Assembly: GCA_017395505.1 (NCBI GenBank)
Contig: JAFPUH010000025.1
Coordinates: forward strand, 1-42,257
DNA: 42,257 bases
Direction of reading: 5' to 3'
Origin: Kiritimatiellia bacterium
GTDB lineage: Bacteria; Verrucomicrobiota; Kiritimatiellia; RFP12; UBA1067
Part shown: positions 30,151-37,290 of the stretch, piece by piece
Layout of the letters: each line of letters starts with the position of its first letter
How positions within the stretch are numbered: position 1 is the stretch's first letter
Notes under the pieces: generated by a model
The model's input: the letters and a program-made list of their open reading frames with translations, nothing else
The model's database searches: none
Told to the model about the DNA's origin: nothing
Made by a program: the position numbers and the translations under genes

Positions 30151-31659
30151 ATGGGCATGTCTAGTAATCTCATTTTGACTGGCTGGGGCTACTTGGATTA
30201 TGTGGTGGCTGCTGCTGCGGCTTACAAGGCGTTTAACGGTGACGCCGACATACTTGGAGTAAGCAAGAGACGTCTTCCTGAACTGTTGGATGAAATAGCC
30301 TACAGGAAGAAGCGGGGCGCCTGGTCGTCGATATGTATTCTGGGCGTTTCGCTTTCGGGTGATCCGGAGATGCTTGCCTCTGCATTGGCGAAGCTTAAGT
30401 CCAAAGGGATCGGGGTGACATGGATCAGCTCAATCGACATACCGGATCAGATTGCCGAAAAACTTAACGGCCTTGTCGAGACGCGCGTATCCGACGATTC
30501 GCTCGTTGCGGTTGTCGGGCAGGTGTTCTCTGTAGATGTCGAAGCATTTTCGGCTCTTCTGAATGAGTCAAGAAAGCTGTCGACCGACATGCGCGACTAT
30601 CTTACGCTTATTGCGGCAGCGCAGTTCTATTACCGCAACTATCAAGACGAGTCTTTGTATGCGAAAGCTGTCCGCTATCTGGCGAACGGAGTAAGGCCTG
30701 CAGCCTGGGATGGAGAGGTGAAGGATGCCATCGCCCATTACGAGAGATATGGGGATCGTGAACTAATCGGCAAGAGTGCCGTTGTCGCAAAATTGCAGGA
30801 GCGCATAAACCGTGTTGCGCAACATGAACACGCGAGGGTTCTGATTCTCGGCGAAAGCGGCACCGGCAAGGAGACCGTCGCCCAGCAGATCCACACAAAG
30901 AGTCCGAGATGGAAGATGCCGTTCGTCGCCTTCAACTGCGCGAGCGTGACGAAAGACCTTCTGGAGGATCGGTTCTTCGGACACGAGCGCGGGGCGTTCA
31001 CGAACGCCGTGGAGCGGACGGACGGTCTGTTCCTCCAGGCGGACGGCGGCACGCTCTTCCTTGATGAGATTGGAGAGATGTCGCTGGAGGTTCAGGCGCT
31101 ACTGCTGCGCGTTCTCGAAGGAGGACGGTTTATGCGCGTTGGCGGCAAGGAGGAGCTGAAATGCGACGTGCGTCTCATCACAGCGACAAACCGCGACTTG
31201 CCGCGCCTCGTGGTCGAGGGTAAGTTCCGCGAAGACCTCTATCAGCGCCTCAATGTGGTGCAGATGAGAACGCCGTCCCTGCGCGAACACAAGGATGACA
31301 TTCCGATCATCGCAAATGCGTGGTGGCGCAAGTTCCATGGTAATCGCACATTGAGCGAGACGCAGATCGCCGCCTTGATGGATTACGACTATCCCGGCAA
31401 CGTCCGCGAACTCATCAACATCCTTGACAGGGCGACCGCCCTGGAGGAGTATGATTTTGAAGCCCTCATGCGTGAACACAAGGAGATGAACGCAGGGCTT
31501 GCCGGTGGGCTTGAGATCAAGGATGGGCGAATCCCCGACAAGCTGGAGGATGCGATTAGAATTCATGTGAGGCGTATTTACGAGAAGTATGGTCAAAACC
31601 TAACCCGTGCCGCCGAAGCGCTCGACGTCAGCCGCAACACAGTAAGGAAGTATCTATGA
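30151..31659 (+). CDS. Sigma-54-dependent transcription activator (bEBP) with a novel N-terminal sensor domain
   Basis: 502 residues. The central AAA+ domain has Walker A GESGTGKE (234-241), the sigma-54 contact loop as GAFTNA (281-286) in place of GAFTGA, Walker B LFLDEIGE (Asp305, Glu306), ATNRDL sensor I, REDLYQRLNVV with the arginine finger, and YPGNVREL sensor II. A Fis-type HTH ends the protein (NLTRAAEALDVSRNTVRKYL). The first ~200 residues are neither a receiver, PAS, GAF nor obvious RtcR CARF domain; alternating beta strands (NLILTGWGYLDYVVAAAAAY; SSICILGVSLSGD; GIGVTWISS) suggest a Rossmann or DHH-like fold. GAAGGAGGTGA precedes the ATG. Four sigma-54 promoters in this island are the obvious targets. 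Confidence 0.9.
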   Translation: MGMSSNLILTGWGYLDYVVAAAAAYKAFNGDADILGVSKRRLPELLDEIAYRKKRGAWSSICILGVSLSGDPEMLASALAKLKSKGIGVTWISSIDIPDQIAEKLNGLVETRVSDDSLVAVVGQVFSVDVEAFSALLNESRKLSTDMRDYLTLIAAAQFYYRNYQDESLYAKAVRYLANGVRPAAWDGEVKDAIAHYERYGDRELIGKSAVVAKLQERINRVAQHEHARVLILGESGTGKETVAQQIHTKSPRWKMPFVAFNCASVTKDLLEDRFFGHERGAFTNAVERTDGLFLQADGGTLFLDEIGEMSLEVQALLLRVLEGGRFMRVGGKEELKCDVRLITATNRDLPRLVVEGKFREDLYQRLNVVQMRTPSLREHKDDIPIIANAWWRKFHGNRTLSETQIAALMDYDYPGNVRELINILDRATALEEYDFEALMREHKEMNAGLAGGLEIKDGRIPDKLEDAIRIHVRRIYEKYGQNLTRAAEALDVSRNTVRKYL

Positions 31660-31664
31660 TCAAG
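31656..31664 (+). repeat. Left copy of ATGATCAAG flanking the RAYT insertion
   Basis: The same 9-mer recurs at 32764-32772, where it begins the macrodomain gene. Here its TGA (31657-31659) is the stop of the bEBP. The two copies flank the RAYT element and look like a target duplication, although short matches can arise by chance. Confidence 0.55.
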
Positions 31665-31666
31665 GT

Positions 31667-31698
31667 GACATCGATCGGGGTTGCACCCCGAACCCTGC
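31667..31698 (+). repeat. Left REP-like inverted repeat of the RAYT element
   Basis: Contains CGGGG-TTGCA-CCCCG, a 5-bp stem hairpin followed by AACCCTGC. It reappears inverted at 32715-32746 with two or three changes. As RNA it could also act as a weak terminator after the bEBP gene, but lacks a T-tract. Confidence 0.75.
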
Positions 31699-31723
31699 CG
31701 TTCTTGGATTGAAGGGGAACGGC

Positions 31724-32767
31724 GTGAGGCTACAGTTCGACAAGGGTGGGCGGCGATTCTTCTTTCTCACTTTTTGCGTGAGGGGGCGGAGTGCCGTTTT
31801 GTCGCGCATAGTAGAGACGGTCGGAAGGGACGGGAAGCCGGCGTATGGTGTTGAATTGACAACGGCAGGTGAGGCAATGGCGGCGCTATGGCGCGGCGTT
31901 CATGCGAGATGGCCGTTCTTGACGGCCAGCAACTACATCATAATGCCAGACCACCTGCACTTGCTGCTTATAGTTGATTACAGCAAGGCGAGAGGGTTTG
32001 ATATATTGGATTGGTTTCAGCGGTTCAGGCGTGAAGGTGAGGATGTCGTCTCGCCGATCATAGGCGTTAAGTCTGAATTTGTTTGGGAAGATCATTTTTG
32101 GATTTTGCTTTTAAATGCGGGGAAACCACTTGCAGCCGTTCGCAGATACATCAAGATGAACCCAGCGCGCAAGATCTGGAAGGATGGGCACCCCGATCTG
32201 TTCGTAAGACGCGGCGGATTGCGCCATCCTGTGCTGGACGCATCTCTGTCTTGGACGGCCATCGGCGATTTGACGTTGCTTGCTAATCCGTTCATGTTTC
32301 CTGTACGGCTGACGCGAAAGATGACTGTGGAGCAGCACGAGCCGGAAATAGCACGGATGGTTGAGCGGGCGCGGCGCGGGGAGGTGCCGGTTTGCGGATT
32401 TCTTTCGCCGGGCGAGAAGGAATTGGAGCGGCGGCTGAGGCAGGAGCCGCATGCGCGTTGGATAAAGACCGTACCCCACGGGTTGCCGCCGCGCTTCGAC
32501 CCAACGGTAGAGGACTCGCGCTTCTTGGCGGAGGGGCGGCAGTTGTTGTTGAGCTCTTTCCCGGTGGATGTGCCAGTGTTCCCGGTAAATTATGATAATT
32601 GCCATCTCATGAACGCCCGCAATGAAGAGCTTTGCAAAAGGGCCTCTGCAATAGAAAGCGAAGAGATAGATGTTCGTGGGGCAGTCGTCGCTGGCATGGC
32701 CCAAGATGCATATAGCAGGGTTCGGGGTGCAGCCCCGGTCGATGTCCCAAGGAAGGAAATGCAATGA
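31724..32767 (+). CDS. REP-associated tyrosine transposase (Y1 HUH family)
   Basis: 347 residues. The HUH metal site is HLH (77-79) in NYIIMPDHLHLLLIV, and the nucleophile is probably Tyr142 in RRYIKMNPARK, both classic for Y1 transposases. The first 200 residues cover the catalytic domain; the remainder is a C-terminal extension of unknown role, whose last residues are encoded by a REP-like repeat. I preferred the GTG at 31724, with AAGGGGA about 6 nt upstream, over the TTG at 31709. Its TGA overlaps the ATG of the macrodomain gene (ATGA), the stop being supplied by the flanking 9-mer. Confidence 0.85.
   Translation: MRLQFDKGGRRFFFLTFCVRGRSAVLSRIVETVGRDGKPAYGVELTTAGEAMAALWRGVHARWPFLTASNYIIMPDHLHLLLIVDYSKARGFDILDWFQRFRREGEDVVSPIIGVKSEFVWEDHFWILLLNAGKPLAAVRRYIKMNPARKIWKDGHPDLFVRRGGLRHPVLDASLSWTAIGDLTLLANPFMFPVRLTRKMTVEQHEPEIARMVERARRGEVPVCGFLSPGEKELERRLRQEPHARWIKTVPHGLPPRFDPTVEDSRFLAEGRQLLLSSFPVDVPVFPVNYDNCHLMNARNEELCKRASAIESEEIDVRGAVVAGMAQDAYSRVRGAAPVDVPRKEMQ
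32715..32746 (-). repeat. Right REP-like inverted repeat of the RAYT element
   Basis: Reverse complement of the repeat at 31667-31698 with two or three mismatches; includes CGGGG-TGCAG-CCCCG. It is read through in frame by the transposase gene. Seventeen bases, including AAGGAAGG that can serve as ribosome-binding site, separate it from the macrodomain ATG. Confidence 0.75.
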
Positions 32768-33357
32768 TCAAGATAATCCAAGGCGATATAACCACACTCT
32801 CGGTCGATGCTATCGTCAACGCGGCAAACGAGATGATGCTTGGAAATGCGCCGAAGAAACTTGTTTCGGAGGGTAACTTCGAGCGTAGCGAGAACCCGAG
32901 TAACGCGAGGGCGCTCAAGCGGTCGCGCGGTGGCGTTGACGGCGCAATCCACCGGGCGGCGGGAAAAGAGCTTTTCGAGGCTTGCCTTAAGGTCCCGGAG
33001 GTGCGGCCGGGTGTCCGCTGCCCGACGGGCGAGGCGCGCATCACGCCGGGCTTCAAGCTGCCGGCGAAGTTCGTGATCCACACCGTCGGACCGGTCTACC
33101 GCGATGGCCAGCACGGCGAGCCGGAGAAACTCGCCGCATGTTATCGCAACTCTCTCGCCCTCGCCGCCGAGAACGGTTGCAAGTCAATTGCTTTCCCCTG
33201 CATCTCTACGGGCGTGTATGGCTATCCAATCGAAGACGCGGCGAAGATAGCGGTAGGGGTGGGCAGCACTTTTCTCGAATCGCATCCCGATGTCGAAGTA
33301 ATCTTCTGCTGCTTCTCGGAAAGAGATGTGAAGGTGTATGAGAATTTAGTTCATTAA
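32764..33357 (+). CDS. Macrodomain protein (YmdB/MacroD-like ADP-ribose hydrolase) with an internal insertion
   Basis: 197 residues, about 25-30 more than E. coli YmdB. Typical motifs: IIQGDITTLSVDAIVNAAN, GGVDGAIHRAAG, CPTGEARIT, KFVIHTVGPVY and AFPCISTGVYGYP. Such proteins remove ADP-ribose from proteins or nucleic acids, or deacetylate O-acetyl-ADP-ribose. The glycine-rich loop, normally LLGGGGVDGA, is split: residues 28-55 (32845-32928) are inserted between MMLG and GGVDGAI. The insert is rich in Ser, Arg and Asn (NFERSENPSNARALKRSR) and its DNA has two dyads, so it may be a captured palindromic element. It may impair activity or act as a flexible loop. GGAAGGA precedes the ATG. Confidence 0.9.
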   Translation: MIKIIQGDITTLSVDAIVNAANEMMLGNAPKKLVSEGNFERSENPSNARALKRSRGGVDGAIHRAAGKELFEACLKVPEVRPGVRCPTGEARITPGFKLPAKFVIHTVGPVYRDGQHGEPEKLAACYRNSLALAAENGCKSIAFPCISTGVYGYPIEDAAKIAVGVGSTFLESHPDVEVIFCCFSERDVKVYENLVH

Positions 33358-33378
33358 TAATCAAGAAAGGAAAATGAC

Positions 33379-35277
33379 ATGAGTGACAATCCTGCGTTTG
33401 GAGTTTCTCTTGCGGATCTTTTTGCCAAGAGGGTTTTTAGGATTCCTGACTACCAGCGTGGTTATGCTTGGGGTGAACGTCAGTTGATGGAATTATGGCA
33501 AGACATAGAGGATATTGAATCTGTTGGTAAAAATGAATATCGTAGCCATTATACTGGCACCATCTATGTCGAGCAAATATCGTTGCCAGAAGATGCTTCC
33601 TGGCTCATGGATCATCATTGTTACTCTGTCGTCGATGGTCAACAAAGGTTGACGACAATCTCGCTACTTATGTTTGAGCTGTGGAAGGCAATTAGCGAAG
33701 ATTTCGAGTACAGAGACGATATGCGTCGAGATTTCATTGTCTGCGAGAATAAGTCAAAAATTAAGCGTGTCTACAAGTTCTCGTACATAGGTGATCAGGA
33801 GCGATTCCTTCAAAAAGAGATATTTGAAGACGCAAGCATTCGTGGCGAGGTAGGGTTGCAAAACGTGTATACTCGAAATCTTGTTTCGGCTAAGAAATTC
33901 TTTGCTGAAAAAATCTCCTATCTGAGTGAAGAGGAGAAGAATGAATTATATTTCAAGTTGATCAAAGCTCTACGGTTCGACTTCCGTCCGATAAATGATC
34001 TTGATGTTCAAGCGGTTTTCGAGACGATGAATAATCGTGGCAAGCCGCTGACTGTTCTTGAAAAGCTGAAAAATCGGTTAATGTATCTTACAGATAAACT
34101 GTCGAATGAGGACGATGACAAAACTGAACTTCGCAAACAGATAAATGACACATGGGGAAATGTGTATCGGAAGTTGGGTCAGAATGCCGAGAATATTCTT
34201 GATGAAGACGACTTTATATCGGCACATTTGTCATTGTATAGAACACCTAACGAGCCCACATTCTCAACACAACTAGCTGAGAAAAAATTGTTTGAGATGT
34301 TCTCAAATCGCGCAGAAAACTATTCGCTTGCAGGGGACGACAAAATTAGAGAGCCCAAGGTCGATTTTGAGAAGATACAAAAATATATCCGTGATCTTGA
34401 TAGGTTTGCTGAATATTGGTATGACATTAACAACTCATCAATTGAGATGGAGCAAAAGATTCTTGTGCTAAATCGCTCCAAAGAGTTAAAAATCTTCTTG
34501 TGTGCCTTGCATTCAAGTGGACTCGACTTTGCCGAGGCGCTCAATCTTGTGGAGAAGATACTTTTCAGAAATCGTGTGCCAGGTGCCTATTTTAAGGATG
34601 AAGGGTCTTTCGCAACGGCAGCCAGACGCTTGTACAGTGGCGAAGAAAATCTTGCCTCCATAGTCGCCACTATGCATTCAGAAATGGAAGAGAAACCAAT
34701 CAGCCCGGCGAATGTCGCGCTCGCATTTGCTGGTCTTTTTGATTATCAGCGCGGAGGAAAAGGTTTTCATAGATGGGCTACTTTGAGATATTTCCTTTTT
34801 GAGTATGAATATCACAGGAAGGTTGAGGTTAAAGAGTATCGTGATTATGTGACCATTCGTGATTACGATGAGACATCTGTTGAGCATATCATCCCCCAGG
34901 ATTACACAAATTGGCGGGGAGCCGTGAGCTCATTTGTGTCAAAAGTGCCCGATGGCATGGGGAAAGGAGAAGGATATTCTGAGAAAGTGCTGATCAACAC
35001 TTTGGGTAATTTGATGCTAATATGGTCACAAAAAAATTCGTCTTTGAAGAATGATCCTTGGCCTGTTAAGAAGACAAGATACACAACGGGTACGTACAAC
35101 GAACGAGAGGTGTCCGACTATCCAGAATGGACGCATAAAGAAATTGCGGAGCGAGGTCAGAAGTTACTCATGTTCCTTTCTGACAAACTTGGCATTGCGC
35201 ATGAAGCATGGACTCAATCATTAATGGATCAAGCGTTGTATAATAACGAACTAATCGCATCGGCAATGAGAATCTGA
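33379..35277 (+). CDS. DUF262-DUF1524 protein (GmrSD/SspE-like nuclease)
   Basis: 632 residues. The N-terminal DUF262 domain has IPDYQRGYAW (22-31) and VVDGQQRLTT (86-93), ParB-like NTP-binding motifs. The C-terminal DUF1524 domain has the HNH-type SVEHIIPQDY (His503) and NTLGNLMLI, with a later SSLKND. This architecture is found in type IV restriction enzymes that attack modified phage DNA (GmrSD) and in phosphorothioation-linked SspE. Codon use is clearly AT-richer than the core and than the macrodomain gene, indicating separate acquisition. AAGAAAGGAAA lies upstream of the ATG, 21 bp after the macrodomain stop. No accompanying modification gene is seen. Confidence 0.88.
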   Translation: MSDNPAFGVSLADLFAKRVFRIPDYQRGYAWGERQLMELWQDIEDIESVGKNEYRSHYTGTIYVEQISLPEDASWLMDHHCYSVVDGQQRLTTISLLMFELWKAISEDFEYRDDMRRDFIVCENKSKIKRVYKFSYIGDQERFLQKEIFEDASIRGEVGLQNVYTRNLVSAKKFFAEKISYLSEEEKNELYFKLIKALRFDFRPINDLDVQAVFETMNNRGKPLTVLEKLKNRLMYLTDKLSNEDDDKTELRKQINDTWGNVYRKLGQNAENILDEDDFISAHLSLYRTPNEPTFSTQLAEKKLFEMFSNRAENYSLAGDDKIREPKVDFEKIQKYIRDLDRFAEYWYDINNSSIEMEQKILVLNRSKELKIFLCALHSSGLDFAEALNLVEKILFRNRVPGAYFKDEGSFATAARRLYSGEENLASIVATMHSEMEEKPISPANVALAFAGLFDYQRGGKGFHRWATLRYFLFEYEYHRKVEVKEYRDYVTIRDYDETSVEHIIPQDYTNWRGAVSSFVSKVPDGMGKGEGYSEKVLINTLGNLMLIWSQKNSSLKNDPWPVKKTRYTTGTYNEREVSDYPEWTHKEIAERGQKLLMFLSDKLGIAHEAWTQSLMDQALYNNELIASAMRI

Positions 35278-35300
35278 GGTGTTTATTGAGGGTAGGTGTT

Positions 35301-36059
35301 ATGATCAAAGAAAGGACGTGTTTATATTCTAAGGAAGAACGCGCTTTGTTGGTGAAACTAGAAAGCTTGCTCAATGCATGGCAGCAACGTTGGGACGGAG
35401 AGACCGGATGGTTCGTCTGGGATGGATTTTATCCTGGATACTTTAATGTGACGAAGAAGATCTTGTTTTTGGGACGAGATAGTTATGATATATACAACAC
35501 ATATGCTCGTCCAATTCCTCATTGTTGCTATGTTTCTGATTTCATCCCAAGGTATCAAAGTGGATGTATGGATGATGGGAAGAGTATCAATCGGGTTAGG
35601 TTCCATAAGTTGTTGCTACAAGTTGCCTACGGGATTCTCGGCAAGAGGGGTCCGTTAGAGTGGCGAAATGTGCTGGACGCAAAAAGCATTTGTGAAAATG
35701 GGTTGATATTTAATGAGGTGAGTTTTGCATTTATGAATCTTGGCAAAGTGAGTCACGAGAGCTGTGATCCTTGTGGGGTGAATGCAGACTGGGCTAAGAT
35801 AGATTTCGCAGTGGACTTTTCTACGAAAAATAGAAATTTCATAAGAGAAGAAGTGGAATTGTTAGCGCCAGATTTGATAATAACAATGAATCTCAATGAG
35901 AATCCTCTTGGACGAGATTATTACAAATCAGTATTTGGGGAAAGCATTGCCAAGTCTAAAATACGCATTGACGATTGTACGATATATGAGGTCACATTGC
36001 CATGTGCGAAGCACATCCCGCTTCTTGACTGTTGGCATTTTTTCTGGTCGATTTTCTGA
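35301..36059 (+). CDS. Protein of unknown function, possibly of the uracil-DNA-glycosylase fold
   Basis: 252 residues from the ATG at 35301; a TTG at 35286 is an alternative start. Three segments resemble the UDG superfamily in order and spacing: KKILFLGRDSYDI (about 54-66), where UDGs have a Gly-rich water-activating motif, LIFNEVSFAFMNLGKV in the middle, and ELLAPDLIITMNLNENPLG in the last third. There is no diagnostic catalytic residue I can assign with certainty, so this is a fold-level guess. It lies 23 bp after the DUF262 gene, with similar AT-rich codon use, and the two are probably cotranscribed. UDG-like proteins accompany some restriction systems. Confidence 0.55.
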   Translation: MIKERTCLYSKEERALLVKLESLLNAWQQRWDGETGWFVWDGFYPGYFNVTKKILFLGRDSYDIYNTYARPIPHCCYVSDFIPRYQSGCMDDGKSINRVRFHKLLLQVAYGILGKRGPLEWRNVLDAKSICENGLIFNEVSFAFMNLGKVSHESCDPCGVNADWAKIDFAVDFSTKNRNFIREEVELLAPDLIITMNLNENPLGRDYYKSVFGESIAKSKIRIDDCTIYEVTLPCAKHIPLLDCWHFFWSIF

Positions 36060-36125
36060 GGAGATGTATATATACCGCCCAATAATCAATGCACTGCGCG
36101 TAATAGATTTTTATAAAACAAATAC

Positions 36126-36644
36126 ATGACCTACTTCCTTTCCAATCGTGAAATCTACGAACGGGTAATCCGCGAGGTTGTGCCGCAGGTGAAGGAGCGG
36201 CTGTGGATTGCAACCGCTGACATCAAAGATATGTACGTGGACACTGGCGGGCGGGAGATGGTGCCGTTCTTGGAAGTGCTGGATGGAATGGTGAAGCGTG
36301 GAATCGAGGTGCGGCTTATCCATGCGAAAGACCCGGGGCCGAATTGGCGGGACGACTTCGACCGTTATCCGACACTTTGGACGGCGATGGAACGAGTGCT
36401 GTGTCCGCGCGTTCATTTCAAGTGCATCATCGTTGATGGCGTGAAAGCGTATTTCGGCAGCGCCAATCTCACCGGCGCGGGGATGGGCGCAAAGTCCGAG
36501 CGGAAACGCAACTTTGAGAATGGCATCCTTACCGACGACCCCGCGCTTGTCAATCCTCTCGTCGAGCAGTTCGATGCCGTCTGGCGCGGTGCTTTCTGCC
36601 GCGAATGTGGCCGCCGCGAACATTGCGGCGATCCATTGGTGTGA
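36126..36644 (+). CDS. Phospholipase-D-like nuclease with single HKD motif
   Basis: 172 residues. His97-Phe-Lys99-x4-Asp104 (VHFKCIIVDG) and FGSANLTGAG form one PLD catalytic half-site; such proteins work as dimers. The N-terminal part (LWIATADIKDMYVD, EVRLIHAKDPG) fits the PLD beta sheet. Small single-HKD proteins include Nuc endonucleases and helicase-associated nucleases of restriction systems. The C-terminus has a Cys cluster (FCRECGRREHCGDP) that may bind a metal. Codon use is closer to the core genes than to its AT-rich upstream neighbour. No strong ribosome-binding site precedes the ATG, 66 bp after the preceding stop. Confidence 0.85.
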   Translation: MTYFLSNREIYERVIREVVPQVKERLWIATADIKDMYVDTGGREMVPFLEVLDGMVKRGIEVRLIHAKDPGPNWRDDFDRYPTLWTAMERVLCPRVHFKCIIVDGVKAYFGSANLTGAGMGAKSERKRNFENGILTDDPALVNPLVEQFDAVWRGAFCRECGRREHCGDPLV

Positions 36645-36651
36645 TGCTCAC

Positions 36652-36718
36652 ATTCTGACTATCTGATAAGATACTGAATGGCGAGAGGCCGGGAAACACA
36701 TGTTTCCCTAGCCTTTTT
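36652..36718 (+). promoter_or_regulatory. Conserved module block and terminator-like hairpin before a sigma-54 promoter
   Basis: Begins ATTCTGA and contains GATAAGATACTGAATGGCG, a sequence that recurs with changes at 40574-40611 and, more distantly, near 38991 and 39701. Then GGGAAACACATGTTTCCC (36691-36708) forms a 7-8 bp stem, framed by GGC and GCC and followed by TTTTT: a terminator by structure. It ends 5 bp before the -24 box, so it would stop upstream transcripts and leave the promoter insulated. The conserved upstream part is a candidate activator site. Confidence 0.6.
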
Positions 36719-36722
36719 GTCG

Positions 36723-36739
36723 TTGGCATAGGTGTTGCT
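36723..36739 (+). promoter_or_regulatory. Sigma-54 (-24/-12) promoter for the small membrane protein
   Basis: TTGGCATAGGTGTTGCT keeps the invariant GG and GC 10 bp apart and TTGCT at -12. Expected start is near 36750, giving a 25-nt leader with AAAGGAGG before the ATG at 36775. Confidence 0.75.
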
Positions 36740-36774
36740 GATAAATTAGCGTAGACAATTCAAAGGAGGATAGA

Positions 36775-37086
36775 ATGATAGAGTCAAACAGGCAAAATGG
36801 CGTATCCACTAAATCTCAGGCGATAAGGTTGGCAATGTTTGTGGCTGGATATGCCATCTTGGGAAGCGCGTTAGTTCCAAGCATGATGCGCTGGATGGAT
36901 GCGCATGAAATTCCGCCGCTTATAGAAGACTTGATAATGTGTAGTGTGCTTGTGGCGGTTGTGGCTGCGGCAGCATTCTTTTGTCTGCGACATAGGGGAA
37001 AAGGCAGTCGGTCCGCATCGCTTAAGAAGTCTAGCGTGGCAGATTGGGAAATCCAGCGCGGTAGACTGGGAAGTCTGGCGCGGTAG
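36775..37086 (+). CDS. Small two-helix membrane protein, unknown function
   Basis: 103 residues with two hydrophobic helices (about 19-36, AIRLAMFVAGYAILGSAL, and 51-70, IEDLIMCSVLVAVVAAAAFF), then a basic cytoplasmic tail. A strong AAAGGAGG site precedes the ATG. It is the first gene after a sigma-54 promoter. The last ~20 codons run into the 22-bp palindrome array (37029-37153), so the tail sequence WEIQRGRLGSLAR is repeat-derived and may differ between strains. No family recognised. Confidence 0.7.
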   Translation: MIESNRQNGVSTKSQAIRLAMFVAGYAILGSALVPSMMRWMDAHEIPPLIEDLIMCSVLVAVVAAAAFFCLRHRGKGSRSASLKKSSVADWEIQRGRLGSLAR

Positions 37087-37153
37087 ATTATGAAGTCTAC
37101 CGCGGTAGATTCGTCAGTCTGGCGCGGTAGACTTCCCAGTCTACCGCGGTAGA
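37029..37153 (+). repeat. Array of TCTACCGCGGTAGA palindromes on a 22-bp pitch
   Basis: Six 15-bp cores start at 37029, 37051, 37073, 37095, 37117 and 37139, exactly 22 bp apart. From the third onward they alternate GTCTGGCGCGGTAGA and GTCTACCGCGGTAGA; the latter contains a perfect 14-bp palindrome. The 7-bp spacers vary (for example CTGGGAA, TTATGAA, CTTCCCA) but also create nested AGACT/AGTCT dyads. The first two units are degenerate. The array starts in the 3' end of the small membrane protein gene. It parallels the 23-bp CCTAGG array at the island's left edge in design though not in sequence. Confidence 0.88.
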
Positions 37154-37232
37154 TTTGCTATTGCCCCAGGAGTAAGGGATTAGAAGGCTGGAAGACAGAC
37201 CAAAATGCATGCTTGCAAAATTATCAGCACTT

Positions 37233-37242
37233 GTGATATAAT
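37233..37242 (+). promoter_or_regulatory. Extended -10 promoter for the 95-aa gene
   Basis: GTGATATAATG has TATAAT at 37237-37242 with an extended TG. TTGCAA at 37213-37218 could be a -35 with an 18-bp spacer. A leader of about 40 nt with AAAGGA precedes the ATG at 37291. Confidence 0.65.
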
Positions 37243-37290
37243 GCTTAATATCCAAGGCAGTGAAACACTAAAACCAAAGGAATATCAACG

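Larger units (their letters stand above)
31665..32763 (+). mobile_element. RAYT (REP-associated tyrosine transposase) element inserted between bEBP and macrodomain genes
   Basis: About 1.1 kb bounded by 9-bp ATGATCAAG copies. Near each end lies a REP-like sequence in inverted orientation: 31667-31698 and 32715-32746, nearly perfect reverse complements of each other, each holding a short hairpin such as CGGGG-TTGCA-CCCCG. The right-hand copy lies inside the transposase C-terminus. RAYTs are IS200-like HUH enzymes, usually one per genome, that mobilise REP sequences. Removing the element would restore ATGA overlap between the bEBP and macrodomain genes. Confidence 0.7.

Noticed and set aside
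31665..31700. Terminator after the bEBP gene
   Set aside because: The CGGGG/CCCCG hairpin lacks a T-tract and its inverted partner at 32715 marks it as a REP-like end of the RAYT element.
35286..36059. TTG start at 35286 for the UDG-like protein
   Set aside because: The ATG at 35301 is better placed; the TTG has no ribosome-binding site. Not excluded.
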